Shown: in pieces, positions 1 through 8,916 of the stretch
Layout of the letters: each line of letters begins with the position of its first letter
How positions within the stretch are numbered: the stretch's first letter is position 1
Origin: an uncultured Pseudomonadota bacterium
Lineage (GTDB): Bacteria > Pseudomonadota > Gammaproteobacteria > Steroidobacterales > Steroidobacteraceae
NCBI GenBank assembly: GCA_902826225.1
Contig: CADEED010000004.1
Span: forward strand, 22,053-86,052
Reading direction: 5' to 3'
Length of the DNA: 64,000 nt
The notes under the pieces: generated by a model
What the model saw: the letters and a program-made list of their open reading frames with translations, nothing else
The model's database searches: none
What the model was told of the DNA's origin: nothing
Translations under genes and position numbers: made by a program

Positions 1-292
1 ACGCGCCATCGAGTTCCGCGAGGATCTCCGCCATGTGCTCCGGCGCGCGCGGCACGCCATGGTCCGGGATGGGCCGGCGGACGTGCTGGACACTCTCGGG
101 TAGATAGCCGTCGTACGGCGGCAGCTCGCCCGCCTCGGTCAGGTCGAGGAAGAAATCGAAGCCGGCGCCAAGCAGCGCGCCAAGACGACGCTCGATCTCC
201 TGCTCGTTCTTGCCGCCCGGATACTTGCCCGCGAGGAAGCGGTCCGGAACGACCCAATAGGATTCAGCGAGGGGCTTGATGACGCTCGTCAT
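1..292 (-). CDS. Dual-specificity/tyrosine phosphatase-like protein, N-terminal part (runs off the window)
   Basis: Reading leftward from an ATG at 292, about 97 codons are visible and the frame stays open to the window edge. The first residues ([18 protein letters not shown], residues 11-28, then [14 protein letters not shown]) resemble the start of bacterial dual-specificity phosphatases that have a tyrosine-phosphatase fold. The catalytic Cys-x5-Arg loop would lie outside the window, so activity cannot be judged. The start codon lies inside the last codons of ttcA (29-bp overlap), so the two genes are probably cotranscribed and translationally coupled. The upstream AAGAG is a weak ribosome site. 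The family call is from motif memory only. Confidence 0.6.
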   Translation of the reverse strand, partial: MTSVIKPLAESYWVVPDRFLAGKYPGGKNEQEIERRLGALLGAGFDFFLDLTEAGELPPYDGYLPESVQHVRRPIPDHGVPRAPEHMAEILAELDGA

Positions 293-1112
293 CGAGACTC
301 TTGAAGTCGAAGACCTGCGGGTCGGCGAGATGTCCTGCCTCGACGTTGCGCAGCGCCGAGAAGATGGATTCCGTGCGGCCCGGGTACTCCCGTTCCCACT
401 CCGCCAGCATGCGTTTCACCTGGCGACGCTGCGCGTTGTCCTGCGACCCGCACAGTTTGCAGGGAATGATCGGGAAGCCGCGCGCCCGCGAATAACGCTC
501 GATTTGCGATTCCGCGACGTACGCGAGCGGGCGGATGACGATGTGCCGGCCGTCTTCCGACTTGAGCTTGGGCGCCATCGCCTTGAGCCGGCCGCCAAAG
601 AACATGTTGAGGAACAGCGTCTCGACGATGTCGTCGCGATGATGGCCGAGCGCGATCTTCGTGATCCCGTTCTCCGCCGCGTAGCGATACAGCGCGCCGC
701 GCCGCAGGCGCGAGCACAGCCCGCACATCGTCTTGCCTTCGGGGATCACGCGCTTCACCACGCTGTAGGTGTCCTGCTCGATCACGTGGAACGGCACGCC
801 GGCGCCGCGCAGGTAGTTGGGCAGCACCTCGGCCGGGAAGTCCGGCTGCTTCTGGTCGAGGTTCACGGCGACGAGATCGAAATCGACCGGCGCGGAGCGC
901 TTGAGCGACAGCAGGATGTCGAGCAGCGTGTACGAGTCCTTGCCGCCCGAGAGGCAGACCATCACGCGGTCGCCAGCGGAGATCATCGAATAGTCCTCGA
1001 TCGCCTTGCCCACGAGCCCGCGCAGCTGCGCGCCGAGCTTCTTCGCGGTTTGCGAAGGCCATTCGGGCGAGTTCTCGACCGGGGTCTCGAGTGTCTGGGG
1101 GGTCGCGTTCAT
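264..1112 (-). CDS. ttcA: tRNA 2-thiocytidine(32) synthetase TtcA
   Basis: A 282-residue PP-loop ATPase that installs the sulfur of 2-thiocytidine at tRNA position 32 in the cytoplasm. The ATP-pyrophosphatase loop SGGKDS is at residues 55-60. The two CxxC pairs that hold the Fe-S cluster are C130-GL-C133 and C218-KL-C221. GHHRDD near 157 is also characteristic. Length fits the family (about 270-310). The ATG at 1112 is preceded by a TAAACT box only 9 bases upstream, which suggests little or no leader. The downstream phosphatase-like gene overlaps its 3' end by 29 bp. Confidence 0.96.
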   Translation of the reverse strand: MNATPQTLETPVENSPEWPSQTAKKLGAQLRGLVGKAIEDYSMISAGDRVMVCLSGGKDSYTLLDILLSLKRSAPVDFDLVAVNLDQKQPDFPAEVLPNYLRGAGVPFHVIEQDTYSVVKRVIPEGKTMCGLCSRLRRGALYRYAAENGITKIALGHHRDDIVETLFLNMFFGGRLKAMAPKLKSEDGRHIVIRPLAYVAESQIERYSRARGFPIIPCKLCGSQDNAQRRQVKRMLAEWEREYPGRTESIFSALRNVEAGHLADPQVFDFKSLDDERHQAPR

Positions 1113-1121
1113 CGGGCGGTG

Positions 1122-1127
1122 AGTTTA
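1122..1127 (-). promoter_or_regulatory. Probable -10 box of ttcA (near-leaderless)
   Basis: On the minus strand the box reads TAAACT and ends 9 bases before the ttcA ATG, which would place transcription start within a couple of bases of the start codon. No convincing -35 hexamer is visible. It is one of a series of similar boxes in the window. Confidence 0.45.
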
Positions 1128-1931
1128 GGGAACGCGGGGGTCGGCTGACAGACTCTTGCGGACCTGGAGCTGCCGCACGATCGCGAACACCGCCGCGGCC
1201 GCGAACACGTGCTTGATGGTGTGGCCGCTCAGTGTCCCGGCCAGCGCCCGGTAGACCGCGAGATCGAAGGTTTCGAACACCTTGGCCACGCCGTACAGCA
1301 CGGCGGCCCAGACCAGGTACTTGCCGCCGGTGTATCTCCGGGCCGGGAACAACGCGATCAACAGCACGATCGCGAGGATCGACCAGCCCTGGTAGAGGCC
1401 GTAGGGAATGACATTGCCGTGGCCGGTGCGCTCCGTGGCGTACCAGTACATGACCGTCAGCGCCCCCAGCGCGAGCAGCGGCCACAGGAGCTTCAGCCCT
1501 CCCTTGAGGCTGGCGCGCTCCGCAACGGCCGCCGAGACCAGCCCGGCGAAGCCCAGGGTCATCGGCAACCGGTCCCAGACCAGCCGCGCGTTGTCGGGCG
1601 CGAGGTGGTAGTACGCCGAACCGAAGGCCGTGAGCAGTCCGCCCAGGAAAAAGACCAGGTAAGCCTGGCTCTCGCGGGGCTCGATGAAGCCGCCGCGACC
1701 GGCGAGGATCATGCCGAGCCCCGCGCCGCCCGCGACGAGGAACGGCAGGTTCGACAGCACGTTGAAGAAGTTAGGGATGGCCCAGAAGATGCGGCAATCC
1801 GCGAACTGGTGATACGACAGCGGCTGCGGCATCGCCGGCACGGCCACCGCGGCGATCGCGCAGGCGATCAGGGAACCGATGAGAAGCCAGCCGCGCCAGC
1901 CGTTGTGAAAGCGCCCCGCGGCGACGCTCAT
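1125..1931 (-). CDS. Ceramidase-like (CREST superfamily) integral membrane protein
   Basis: A 268-residue protein with about seven hydrophobic segments. The motifs FNVLSNLPF, SAYYHLAPDN, RLVWDRLPMT and HTIKHVFAA give the pattern of spaced Ser, His and Asp residues plus a late H-x3-H seen in alkaline ceramidase and related CREST membrane hydrolases. It probably acts in the inner membrane on an amide or ester lipid, but the substrate cannot be inferred. Its ATG overlaps the stop of the upstream carboxypeptidase by 4 bp, so the two form a translationally coupled pair. The ttcA start lies 13 bp beyond its stop. Confidence 0.7.
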   Translation of the reverse strand: MSVAAGRFHNGWRGWLLIGSLIACAIAAVAVPAMPQPLSYHQFADCRIFWAIPNFFNVLSNLPFLVAGGAGLGMILAGRGGFIEPRESQAYLVFFLGGLLTAFGSAYYHLAPDNARLVWDRLPMTLGFAGLVSAAVAERASLKGGLKLLWPLLALGALTVMYWYATERTGHGNVIPYGLYQGWSILAIVLLIALFPARRYTGGKYLVWAAVLYGVAKVFETFDLAVYRALAGTLSGHTIKHVFAAAAVFAIVRQLQVRKSLSADPRVP

Positions 1932-3451
1932 GCCGCGGCGCTGCCGACGACCGGTTCCCCGTGGAGGTACTTCGCCTCGAGATACCGCAGCGAGGCGGCC
2001 GCGGACAGCGGCTTGCCGGTGGCCTGCTTGAGAAGCTCCTGCGGACTCACGCGGGCGCCCTGCGCGTGCACGTTCTCGCGCAGCCAGCCCATGAGCCCGG
2101 CGAACTCACCGCGCCCGATCTGGTCGTCGACATCCGGCACCGCCGCACGCAGCGCTTCGTAGAACTGCGCGGCCATGACGGCGCCGAGCGCGTACGACGG
2201 GAAGTATCCGAATGACCCTACCGCCCAGTGGACGTCCTGGAGCACGCCCTCGAGATCGTTCTGCGGCTTGAAGCCGAGACGCTGCTCCATGGCGGCGTTC
2301 CAGGCGTCACGCAGGTTGCGGACCGCAAGCTTGCCCGAGAGCAGCTCGTTCTCGATTTCGTAACGCAGCTGGATGTGCAGCGAATAAGTGAGCTCGTCCG
2401 CGTCGACGCGGATGGGACCGCGGCGCACGCGCGTCAGGTGGGCGTAGAGGTTTTCCTCGGACCACTCCGGACCCGAGACCCCGAAGTGCTTCTCGAGGAG
2501 CGGCTTGAGGTAGCGCACGAACGGCCGGCTGCGGCAGACGATCATCTCCATCAGCAATGACTGGCTCTCCTCGAGCGCCATGCCACGGTCGCGGCCGACC
2601 GGTTGGTCGGCGAATTCCGCCGGCAAGCCGATGTCGTACATCGCGTGGCCCGTCTCGTGCAGCGCGCCCAGGAAGCCCTGGAATGGCTCGGAGGTGTCGA
2701 AACGCGTAGTGACGCGGACGTCGCCCGGGACGCCCTCGGTGAACGGATGTTCGCTTTCGTCGAGCCGGCCGCGGTCGAAGGGAAATCCGACGGCCTTCAT
2801 GAGCTCGACCGAGAGCGCGCGCTGCTTGCTCGCGCTGAACTTGCCGGTGATGGGCAACAGCGGCCGGCGCTCCTGCTGCGCGACCACCTCGCGGATCAGC
2901 CCGGGCAGGCGGCGCCCCAGCGCCTTGAACATCGCATCGATCTCGGCCGAGGTGAGCCCGGGGCTGAATTCGTCAACCAGCGCGTCATAGGGCGAGAGAT
3001 TGCGCGACTGCCCGAGCAGCTGCGCCTTGTCGCGCACCAGGTGCACGACCTCTTCGAGGTGCGGTGCGAAGTCTTCGAACTTGCCCGTCTCGCGCGCCGC
3101 CAGCCATTTCATCTCGGCCTTGGACGCGGCCTTCGCAAGGCGTGAGACCAGCGCGACCGGCGTGGCGATCGCGAAGTCCCGCTGCCGGCGCATCTCGCGC
3201 AGATTCGCGATGTGCCAATCCTCGAGGCCGGCCGTGCTGGCCTGCGCGCGATCGAGCAGGCGCGTGATTTTCGGCGAGGTGACGAGCGTGTGGTATTCGG
3301 TCTCGAGCGCGGCGAGCTGCTCACCGCGTACGTCCGCGCTGCCGCGCGGCATCATCACCGCCGCGTCCCAGCGCAGGACGGCCATGGCGCCGCGGAACGC
3401 GTGCAGGCGTTTCCATTCCTGCTCGAGCTGCTTGTACGGGGTCTGGGCCAT
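1928..3451 (-). CDS. Carboxypeptidase of the M32 (Taq) family
   Basis: A 507-residue cytosolic metallocarboxypeptidase that removes C-terminal amino acids from peptides. The zinc motif HETGH is at residues 265-269, and the M32 signature EESQS with the third ligand is at 294-298. DRGMALEES just before it is also typical. Length matches the family (about 500). No signal peptide is present. It is the first gene of a two-gene unit with the ceramidase-like gene. A TAAACT box lies about 30 bases upstream of the ATG on the minus strand and could serve as its promoter. Confidence 0.95.
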   Translation of the reverse strand: MAQTPYKQLEQEWKRLHAFRGAMAVLRWDAAVMMPRGSADVRGEQLAALETEYHTLVTSPKITRLLDRAQASTAGLEDWHIANLREMRRQRDFAIATPVALVSRLAKAASKAEMKWLAARETGKFEDFAPHLEEVVHLVRDKAQLLGQSRNLSPYDALVDEFSPGLTSAEIDAMFKALGRRLPGLIREVVAQQERRPLLPITGKFSASKQRALSVELMKAVGFPFDRGRLDESEHPFTEGVPGDVRVTTRFDTSEPFQGFLGALHETGHAMYDIGLPAEFADQPVGRDRGMALEESQSLLMEMIVCRSRPFVRYLKPLLEKHFGVSGPEWSEENLYAHLTRVRRGPIRVDADELTYSLHIQLRYEIENELLSGKLAVRNLRDAWNAAMEQRLGFKPQNDLEGVLQDVHWAVGSFGYFPSYALGAVMAAQFYEALRAAVPDVDDQIGRGEFAGLMGWLRENVHAQGARVSPQELLKQATGKPLSAAASLRYLEAKYLHGEPVVGSAAA

Positions 3452-3632
3452 GGCGATCGCGGGGTCGGGGAAGTGGCCGCGAGTTTACCAGCGACCCATC
3501 TCCCGCCCCGTTCTCGACCGCAGAAAATCCTTTTGAATCAGCGATTTAAATGATCAGGATCGGGTTGACAGCGCGCTTGTCGAAAAGGGCCTCGCGATGT
3601 CAAATCGGCGGCAGCGGACGCGCCGGACGGCA

Positions 3633-6600
3633 TCAATGCGACTGGGGTGATGCCGTCCCCTCGGCCTTGGGTTCGCGCAGCGGCGGGCCGCGACGAAGCA
3701 GGCCGTCGATCAGCCGGGTCATGTACTCCGGCGACCGCGTGTTCCGCGCGATCAACAGGTACAGCGCAGGCAACACGTACAGCGTCATGCCGAGCGACAC
3801 CAGGGTGCCGAAGAATACGGTGGCGCCGATGGATTCACGGCTCTCCGCGCCCGCGCCATGCGCCAGCATGAGCGGAAGCGCGCCGAACGCCGTGCACAGA
3901 CTGGTCATGAGCACCGGCCGGAGACGCGTCGCGGAAGACTGGATCACCGCGTCGACGAACTCGACGCCACGGTCGCGCAGCTGGTTGGCGAACTCGACGA
4001 TGAGGATGCCGTTCTTGCACGCGATGCCGATCAGCATGATGCAGCCGATCTGGCTGAAGATGTTGATCGTCGAGTTGAACAGGAAGAGGCCGAGCAGCGC
4101 GCCGGTCAGCGCGAGCGGCACGGTGACGAGGATGACGACCGGATGGATGAAGCTCTCGAATTGCGCCGCGAGCACGAGGTACACCACCAGCAGCGCGAAC
4201 GCGAAGGTCACCCACAGCGCGTCCCCCGATTTCTTGTACTGGTAGGTCTCGCCGTTGTAGATGATCTGCGCGTTCGGCGCTTCCTCGCGGATGACGCGCT
4301 CCATGTAGGCCACCGCTTCACCCAGCGTGTAACCGGGCGCGAGCGAACCCGCGACCTCGATCGCGCGCATGCGATCCGTGCGTCGCAGCTCGGTGGGCCC
4401 GGCGCGCTCCTCGACGCGCACCAGCGCCGACAAGGGGATCAGGTCGTTGTTCTTGTCCGAACGAACGTACAGGTTGTCGAGGTCGCCGACCGACGCGCGC
4501 TGGGTATCGCGGGCCTGCAGCATGACGTCGTACTCCTCGCCGGCGCGCTCGAACGTCGTGACGATGCGCGAACCCATCATGGTCTCGAGCGTGCGTCCCA
4601 CCGTCTGCAACGACACCCCGAGGTCCGCCGCCTTGTTGCGATCGATCTGCACGATCACGCGCGGCTGGCGCTCGAGGTAATCGGACTCGAGATTGAGGAT
4701 GCGCGGATTCTCCTGCGCCACGCGCTGCATGACCTTGTCGCGCCACTGCACGATCTCTTCGTATTCGCCGCCACCCATGGCGATGGCCAGCGGCCGCGTG
4801 CTGTTGCGCGTGAGGGGAGAACCCACCTGGTTCACGTTGACACGCGCGCCGGAGATGTTCTGAGTCTGCCGGCGGATGCGATCGGCGATCGCGCCGGCGC
4901 TCTCGTCGCGCTCGTCCCACAGATTGAGGGGCAGGATCACCATGCCGGTGCTGACGTCGCCACTGCGGCCGAAGCCGCCGGTACGGACGTTCACGCGGCG
5001 AGCGTTGCCATTCTCCACTTCGGCCATGGTGATGTGTTCGATCTGGCGCAGCTGACGATCGAGGTAACCGAGACTCGCGCCCTCGGGCGCCGTCACGAAG
5101 ATGCGGACCATCGCGCGGTCTTCCTGCGGCGCGAGTTCGCTCGGGAGTTTGAGCGAGCCCACTGGCCAGCCGACCATGAACAGCATCACGAGAACCCCGA
5201 AGCCGGCGAGCGCCCCGCCCACGATCCACAGCGGGCGCCGGCCCGTGAGCGCGCGCTTGAGGGCCGCGGCGTACTTGTCGTCGAGATTGTGGAACAGGCG
5301 GTCCACGCCGCCGGCCATGCGCGATTTCGGCATGCCATTGGCGAACAACTTCGATGCCATCATCGGCGTGAGACTGAGCGCGACGAAAGCCGAGAATCCG
5401 ACCGCCGCCGCGACGGTCACGCCGAATTCGCCGAACAGTCGCCCCGTATCGCCCGTCATGAACGACACCGGAATGAACACGGCCATCAACACCAGCGTGG
5501 TCGCGATGACGGCGAAGCCGATTTCGCGCGACCCATCGATCGAGGCGAGCACGGCGGGCTCGCCGTTCTCGATGCGCCTCACGATGTTCTCGAGCACGAC
5601 GATCGCATCGTCCACGACCAGACCGATGGCGAGCACCGCCGCGAGCAGCGTCAGCGTGTTGACCGAGTAGTCGAGCGCCGCCATCACGATCGCGGCCGCG
5701 ATGATCGACACCGGGATCGTGACGGCGGGGATGAGGGTCGCGCGCGCGGTGCCGAGGAACAGGAAGATGACGATGAGGACGAGGATGAGCGTTTCGGACA
5801 ACGCGAACACCACGTTCTTGAGAGATGCCGCGATGTACACGCCGTTGTCGATGTTGATCTCGAGCGACATGTCCTTGGGCAGCGTCGGCCGGATTTCGGC
5901 GAGCTTCGTCTTCACGGCGTTGGACGTCGCCAGGACATTCGCCTTCGACTGCGGGATGATCGCCATCGACAGGCCGATGGAACCGTTCGATCGCGAGATG
6001 CTCCGGTCGTCATCCGAGGCCAGCCTGACTTCCGACACCTCACCCAGGCGCACCAGGTAGCCGTCGGGACCGCGCCCCACGACCAGGTTGCGGAAGTCTT
6101 CCTCCGTGCGCAGGTTCGTATCCGTGCGGAGCGTGAATTCGCGCTCCGTCGATTCGAGCCGCCCCGCGGGCAGCTCCACGTTTTCGCGCAACAGCGAATT
6201 CTCGACGTCCGCCACCGTCAGCTGTCGCGCGGCGAGATTCTCGCGCGACAGCCACACACGCATGGCATAGCGCCGCGCGCCGTTCATGCGCACGCTCGCC
6301 ACGCCCTCCAGCGTCGAGAACTGGTCGATGAGGTAGCGCTCCATGTAGTCGGTGATCTCCAGCATGTTTCGCTGGGTGCTCGCGACGTTGAGCCAGATGA
6401 TCGGATCCGCACCGCTGTCGACCTTCGTGATCTGCGGTGGATCCGCTTCGATCGGCAAGCGGGCGGAGACCCGCGAGAGGCGCTCGCGCACGTCGTTGGC
6501 CGCGCTGTCGAGATCGCGCTCGAGCGTGAACTCGACGTTGATCTGCGAGCGCTCGTCGCGACTCGCGGAGTTGAGGCGCTCGACGCCCTCGATACCCGAG

Positions 6601-6812
6601 ATCTCGTTCTCGATGATCTGCGTGATCCGCGACTCGACGACGTCCGACGAAGCGCCGCGATAGCGCGTCTCGACGTTGACGACGGGCCGCTCCACGTCCG
6701 GGAATTCACGCAGGCTCAGGCGCGTGACGGCCCCCAGTCCGAGGATGAACAGCAGCAAGGACATCACCGTGGCGAACACCGGGCGCCGGACGGAGAGGTC
6801 GGAGATCTTCAT
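3633..6812 (-). CDS. RND efflux pump, inner-membrane HAE1-family subunit
   Basis: A 1059-residue proton-driven exporter of the AcrB/MdtB class. The N-terminus (MKISDLSVRRPVFATVMSLL) and TM4 motif GLVVDDAIVVLEN, with proton-relay aspartates D401 and D402, are diagnostic. Two halves, each with six membrane segments and a large periplasmic loop, can be followed. Its ATG overlaps the stop of the adaptor gene upstream by 4 bp, so the pair is translationally coupled. No TolC-type outer-membrane gene is in the window; the pump probably borrows one encoded elsewhere. Substrate is unknown; drug or metabolite efflux is likely from the family. Confidence 0.95.
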   Translation of the reverse strand: MKISDLSVRRPVFATVMSLLLFILGLGAVTRLSLREFPDVERPVVNVETRYRGASSDVVESRITQIIENEISGIEGVERLNSASRDERSQINVEFTLERDLDSAANDVRERLSRVSARLPIEADPPQITKVDSGADPIIWLNVASTQRNMLEITDYMERYLIDQFSTLEGVASVRMNGARRYAMRVWLSRENLAARQLTVADVENSLLRENVELPAGRLESTEREFTLRTDTNLRTEEDFRNLVVGRGPDGYLVRLGEVSEVRLASDDDRSISRSNGSIGLSMAIIPQSKANVLATSNAVKTKLAEIRPTLPKDMSLEINIDNGVYIAASLKNVVFALSETLILVLIVIFLFLGTARATLIPAVTIPVSIIAAAIVMAALDYSVNTLTLLAAVLAIGLVVDDAIVVLENIVRRIENGEPAVLASIDGSREIGFAVIATTLVLMAVFIPVSFMTGDTGRLFGEFGVTVAAAVGFSAFVALSLTPMMASKLFANGMPKSRMAGGVDRLFHNLDDKYAAALKRALTGRRPLWIVGGALAGFGVLVMLFMVGWPVGSLKLPSELAPQEDRAMVRIFVTAPEGASLGYLDRQLRQIEHITMAEVENGNARRVNVRTGGFGRSGDVSTGMVILPLNLWDERDESAGAIADRIRRQTQNISGARVNVNQVGSPLTRNSTRPLAIAMGGGEYEEIVQWRDKVMQRVAQENPRILNLESDYLERQPRVIVQIDRNKAADLGVSLQTVGRTLETMMGSRIVTTFERAGEEYDVMLQARDTQRASVGDLDNLYVRSDKNNDLIPLSALVRVEERAGPTELRRTDRMRAIEVAGSLAPGYTLGEAVAYMERVIREEAPNAQIIYNGETYQYKKSGDALWVTFAFALLVVYLVLAAQFESFIHPVVILVTVPLALTGALLGLFLFNSTINIFSQIGCIMLIGIACKNGILIVEFANQLRDRGVEFVDAVIQSSATRLRPVLMTSLCTAFGALPLMLAHGAGAESRESIGATVFFGTLVSLGMTLYVLPALYLLIARNTRSPEYMTRLIDGLLRRGPPLREPKAEGTASPQSH

Positions 6813-7948
6813 TGACGCGAACTCGGCGGGGATGCGCTGGCGGCATGGCCGGAATCGTCCGCGACCAACTCCGGCTCGCGTTCGATGCCGCTCACGGCGG
6901 CGCCATCGCGGACTTTCTGGGTGCCTTCGACGATCACGCGCTCACCGGGGGAGAGGCCCGCGAGCACTTCGACGGTGCCCGGCTGGCGGCCACCGATACG
7001 CACTTCGCGCCGCTCGGCCTTGCCGTCGGTCACGACGAACACGAACTGCTTGTCCGCCTCGGGCGTCAACGCTTCCTCCGGGATCAGGAGCGCGTCGCGC
7101 TCTTCCTTCGCGAGCTGCACGCTCATGAACATGCCTGGCTTGAGCGCACCGTCGTCGTTCGCGAGCAGCGCACGAACGGTTACCGAGCGCGTGTTCTGGT
7201 CGACGCGGGAGTCGATGCTCGCAACCTTGCCGGAAAAGGCACGGCCGGGAAACGCGGGCGCCGTTGCGCGCACGGTGAGGCCTTCACGCAGCGTCGCGAC
7301 GAAATTTTCCGGCACCGCGAAGTCGAGCTTGATCACGCTCGTGTCGTCGAGCGTGGTGATGACGTCCCCGGGACTGATGAGCGCGCCCACGCTGACGCGG
7401 CGCAGCCCGACACGTCCGCTGAATGGCGCGCGGATGAGCGTGTCCTCGAGCCGGGAGGTGGCGGCCTGCAGGCGCGCGCGATTGGCCTTGAGCGTGGCTT
7501 CGAGCTGGTCGAACTGGGATTTCGACAGCGCCTGCGTGTTCAGCAGTTCGCGGCTGCGGTTGTACTGCGCTTCGCTTTCGGTGACCGCCGCCTGGGCAGC
7601 CGCCACGTCGGCCCGGGTGGCCGCGTCGTCGAGCTGGACCAGCACCTGTCCCCGCTGCACGCGTTCACCGTCGCGGAACTTCACCCCGATGACGACGTTG
7701 GAGGTCTTCGAGCTCACGTCGACGGATTCGTTGGCGCGCGCATTGCCGAGCGCTTCCAGCCGCTGCGCGACGCGCTCGCTGCGCACCGCGGCGAGGGTCA
7801 CCGCCGGGACCGCGTTGCTGCGGCCGCCGCCGCCGGTCGGCGCGGCACCGGGCTCGGGGCGATGCTGCGTCGCGTAAATGGCCCAGCCCGCGCACAGGAC
7901 GGCCACGACGAGACTGATGGGAGTGACGAGACTGCGAGGCTGCGACAT
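6809..7948 (-). CDS. RND efflux periplasmic adaptor (membrane fusion protein)
   Basis: A 379-residue adaptor that links the RND pump to an outer-membrane channel. It has an N-terminal membrane anchor (residues about 10-27) and a lipoyl/barrel-sandwich region split by a coiled-coil hairpin (AAVTESEAQYNRSRELL then ALSKSQFDQLEATLKANRARL). A second lipoyl half follows with RAPFSGRVGLRRVSVGALISPGD, then beta-barrel and membrane-proximal domains. It lies directly upstream of, and overlaps, the pump gene. No dedicated regulator sits next to it: the nearest gene, the Ada-like regulator, runs the same way about 70 bp away. Confidence 0.94.
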   Translation of the reverse strand: MSQPRSLVTPISLVVAVLCAGWAIYATQHRPEPGAAPTGGGGRSNAVPAVTLAAVRSERVAQRLEALGNARANESVDVSSKTSNVVIGVKFRDGERVQRGQVLVQLDDAATRADVAAAQAAVTESEAQYNRSRELLNTQALSKSQFDQLEATLKANRARLQAATSRLEDTLIRAPFSGRVGLRRVSVGALISPGDVITTLDDTSVIKLDFAVPENFVATLREGLTVRATAPAFPGRAFSGKVASIDSRVDQNTRSVTVRALLANDDGALKPGMFMSVQLAKEERDALLIPEEALTPEADKQFVFVVTDGKAERREVRIGGRQPGTVEVLAGLSPGERVIVEGTQKVRDGAAVSGIEREPELVADDSGHAASASPPSSRQ

Positions 7949-8021
7949 CGTGTTCGGGTACCGCTAACGGACGACGAGTATGGCATTGCCGAAAGCACCT
8001 TACACGAGGGTAATCAGAAAG

Positions 8022-8885
8022 TTATGACACCCCGCGCGCGTGTTCCCAGCGGCGAATCATCTGCTTGCGCGCGACGCCCCAGCGATACCCGCCGAGGTCG
8101 CCGCCGGCCCTCAGGACCCGATGGCAGGGAATGACCCAGGCAACCGGATTCGCACCCACTGCATTTCCAATGGCGCGCGCGCCGTTGGGTCTTCCCAGTT
8201 GTTTCGCGAGCGCGCTGTATGTGACCGTCGACCCGGGTGTGAGTTCTAGCAACGCGCGCCACACCTGCACCTGGAAATTCGTGCCGACGACGGCCAGCGG
8301 CAGCGACGCGGCTTCGCGACCCCAGATCGTCGACACGAGCTCGGCCGTCCGGGTGTCGTCCCGCAAGAACGTGGCCGCGGGCCAGGCCGCGCGCAGTTCG
8401 GCGAGCTCGCGCGTGGCCTCGAGGGTCTCGACGAACGAGAGCCGGCACAGACCCCGCGGGGTCTCGGCGATGAACGCCGAACCGAAGGGTGTATGCGCCA
8501 GGCCGTGACGGATCGTGACGCCTTTGCCCTGCGCGCGGATTTCGCCGGGCGTCAGCGCGTCGAGAGTCACCGTCAGATCATGTAACCGTCCGCCGCCCGA
8601 AAGTCCGACGGAGTGCGCCGCGTCGAGAACCGACGGCTCGGCCTGCAGCGCTGCGCCCGCCGCGCGGCTCGTGACCTCGGCCAGATACTGCTTCGGCGTA
8701 AGTCCCGTCCAGCGGCGGAACAGGCGGTTGAAGTGATACTCGGAGAGACCGACGTGACGGGCGATCTGCGCGAGCTTCGGCTGCCGCTGGTATTCGCGCT
8801 CGATGAACTCGATGGCGCGGGTCATCCGCGCGAATTCGCGGCTGTCGACGAAACCCGGTTCGGCGGCCATGTCCATGGGCGGCAT
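8022..8885 (-). CDS. Ada-like AraC regulator fused to O6-methylguanine-DNA methyltransferase
   Basis: A 287-residue protein. An AraC-type helix-turn-helix is at about residues 24-105 (GLSEYHFNRLFRRWTGLTPKQYL). A C-terminal alkyltransferase carries the acceptor motif PCHR at 253-256 within NPVAWVIPCHRV. It would repair alkylated guanine by suicide transfer to the cysteine and may activate its own or other genes. The N-terminal zinc/phosphotriester domain of full Ada is absent, so it is an Ada variant that senses O6-alkyl but not phosphate damage. I chose the ATG at 8885; the frame stays open to 8972 but that would overlap the upstream gene. No clear ribosome site is visible. Confidence 0.9.
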   Translation of the reverse strand: MPPMDMAAEPGFVDSREFARMTRAIEFIEREYQRQPKLAQIARHVGLSEYHFNRLFRRWTGLTPKQYLAEVTSRAAGAALQAEPSVLDAAHSVGLSGGGRLHDLTVTLDALTPGEIRAQGKGVTIRHGLAHTPFGSAFIAETPRGLCRLSFVETLEATRELAELRAAWPAATFLRDDTRTAELVSTIWGREAASLPLAVVGTNFQVQVWRALLELTPGSTVTYSALAKQLGRPNGARAIGNAVGANPVAWVIPCHRVLRAGGDLGGYRWGVARKQMIRRWEHARGVS

Positions 8886-8916
8886 TCTGGGGGCGCGAGC
8901 GCGCCGGTTCGACCCG

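Noticed and set aside
3858..6815. Long open frame (985 codons) on the plus strand opposite the RND pump
   Set aside because: Its product is rich in Arg, His and Asp with no domain pattern, as expected for the complement of a G+C-rich gene. The RND frame is unmistakable.
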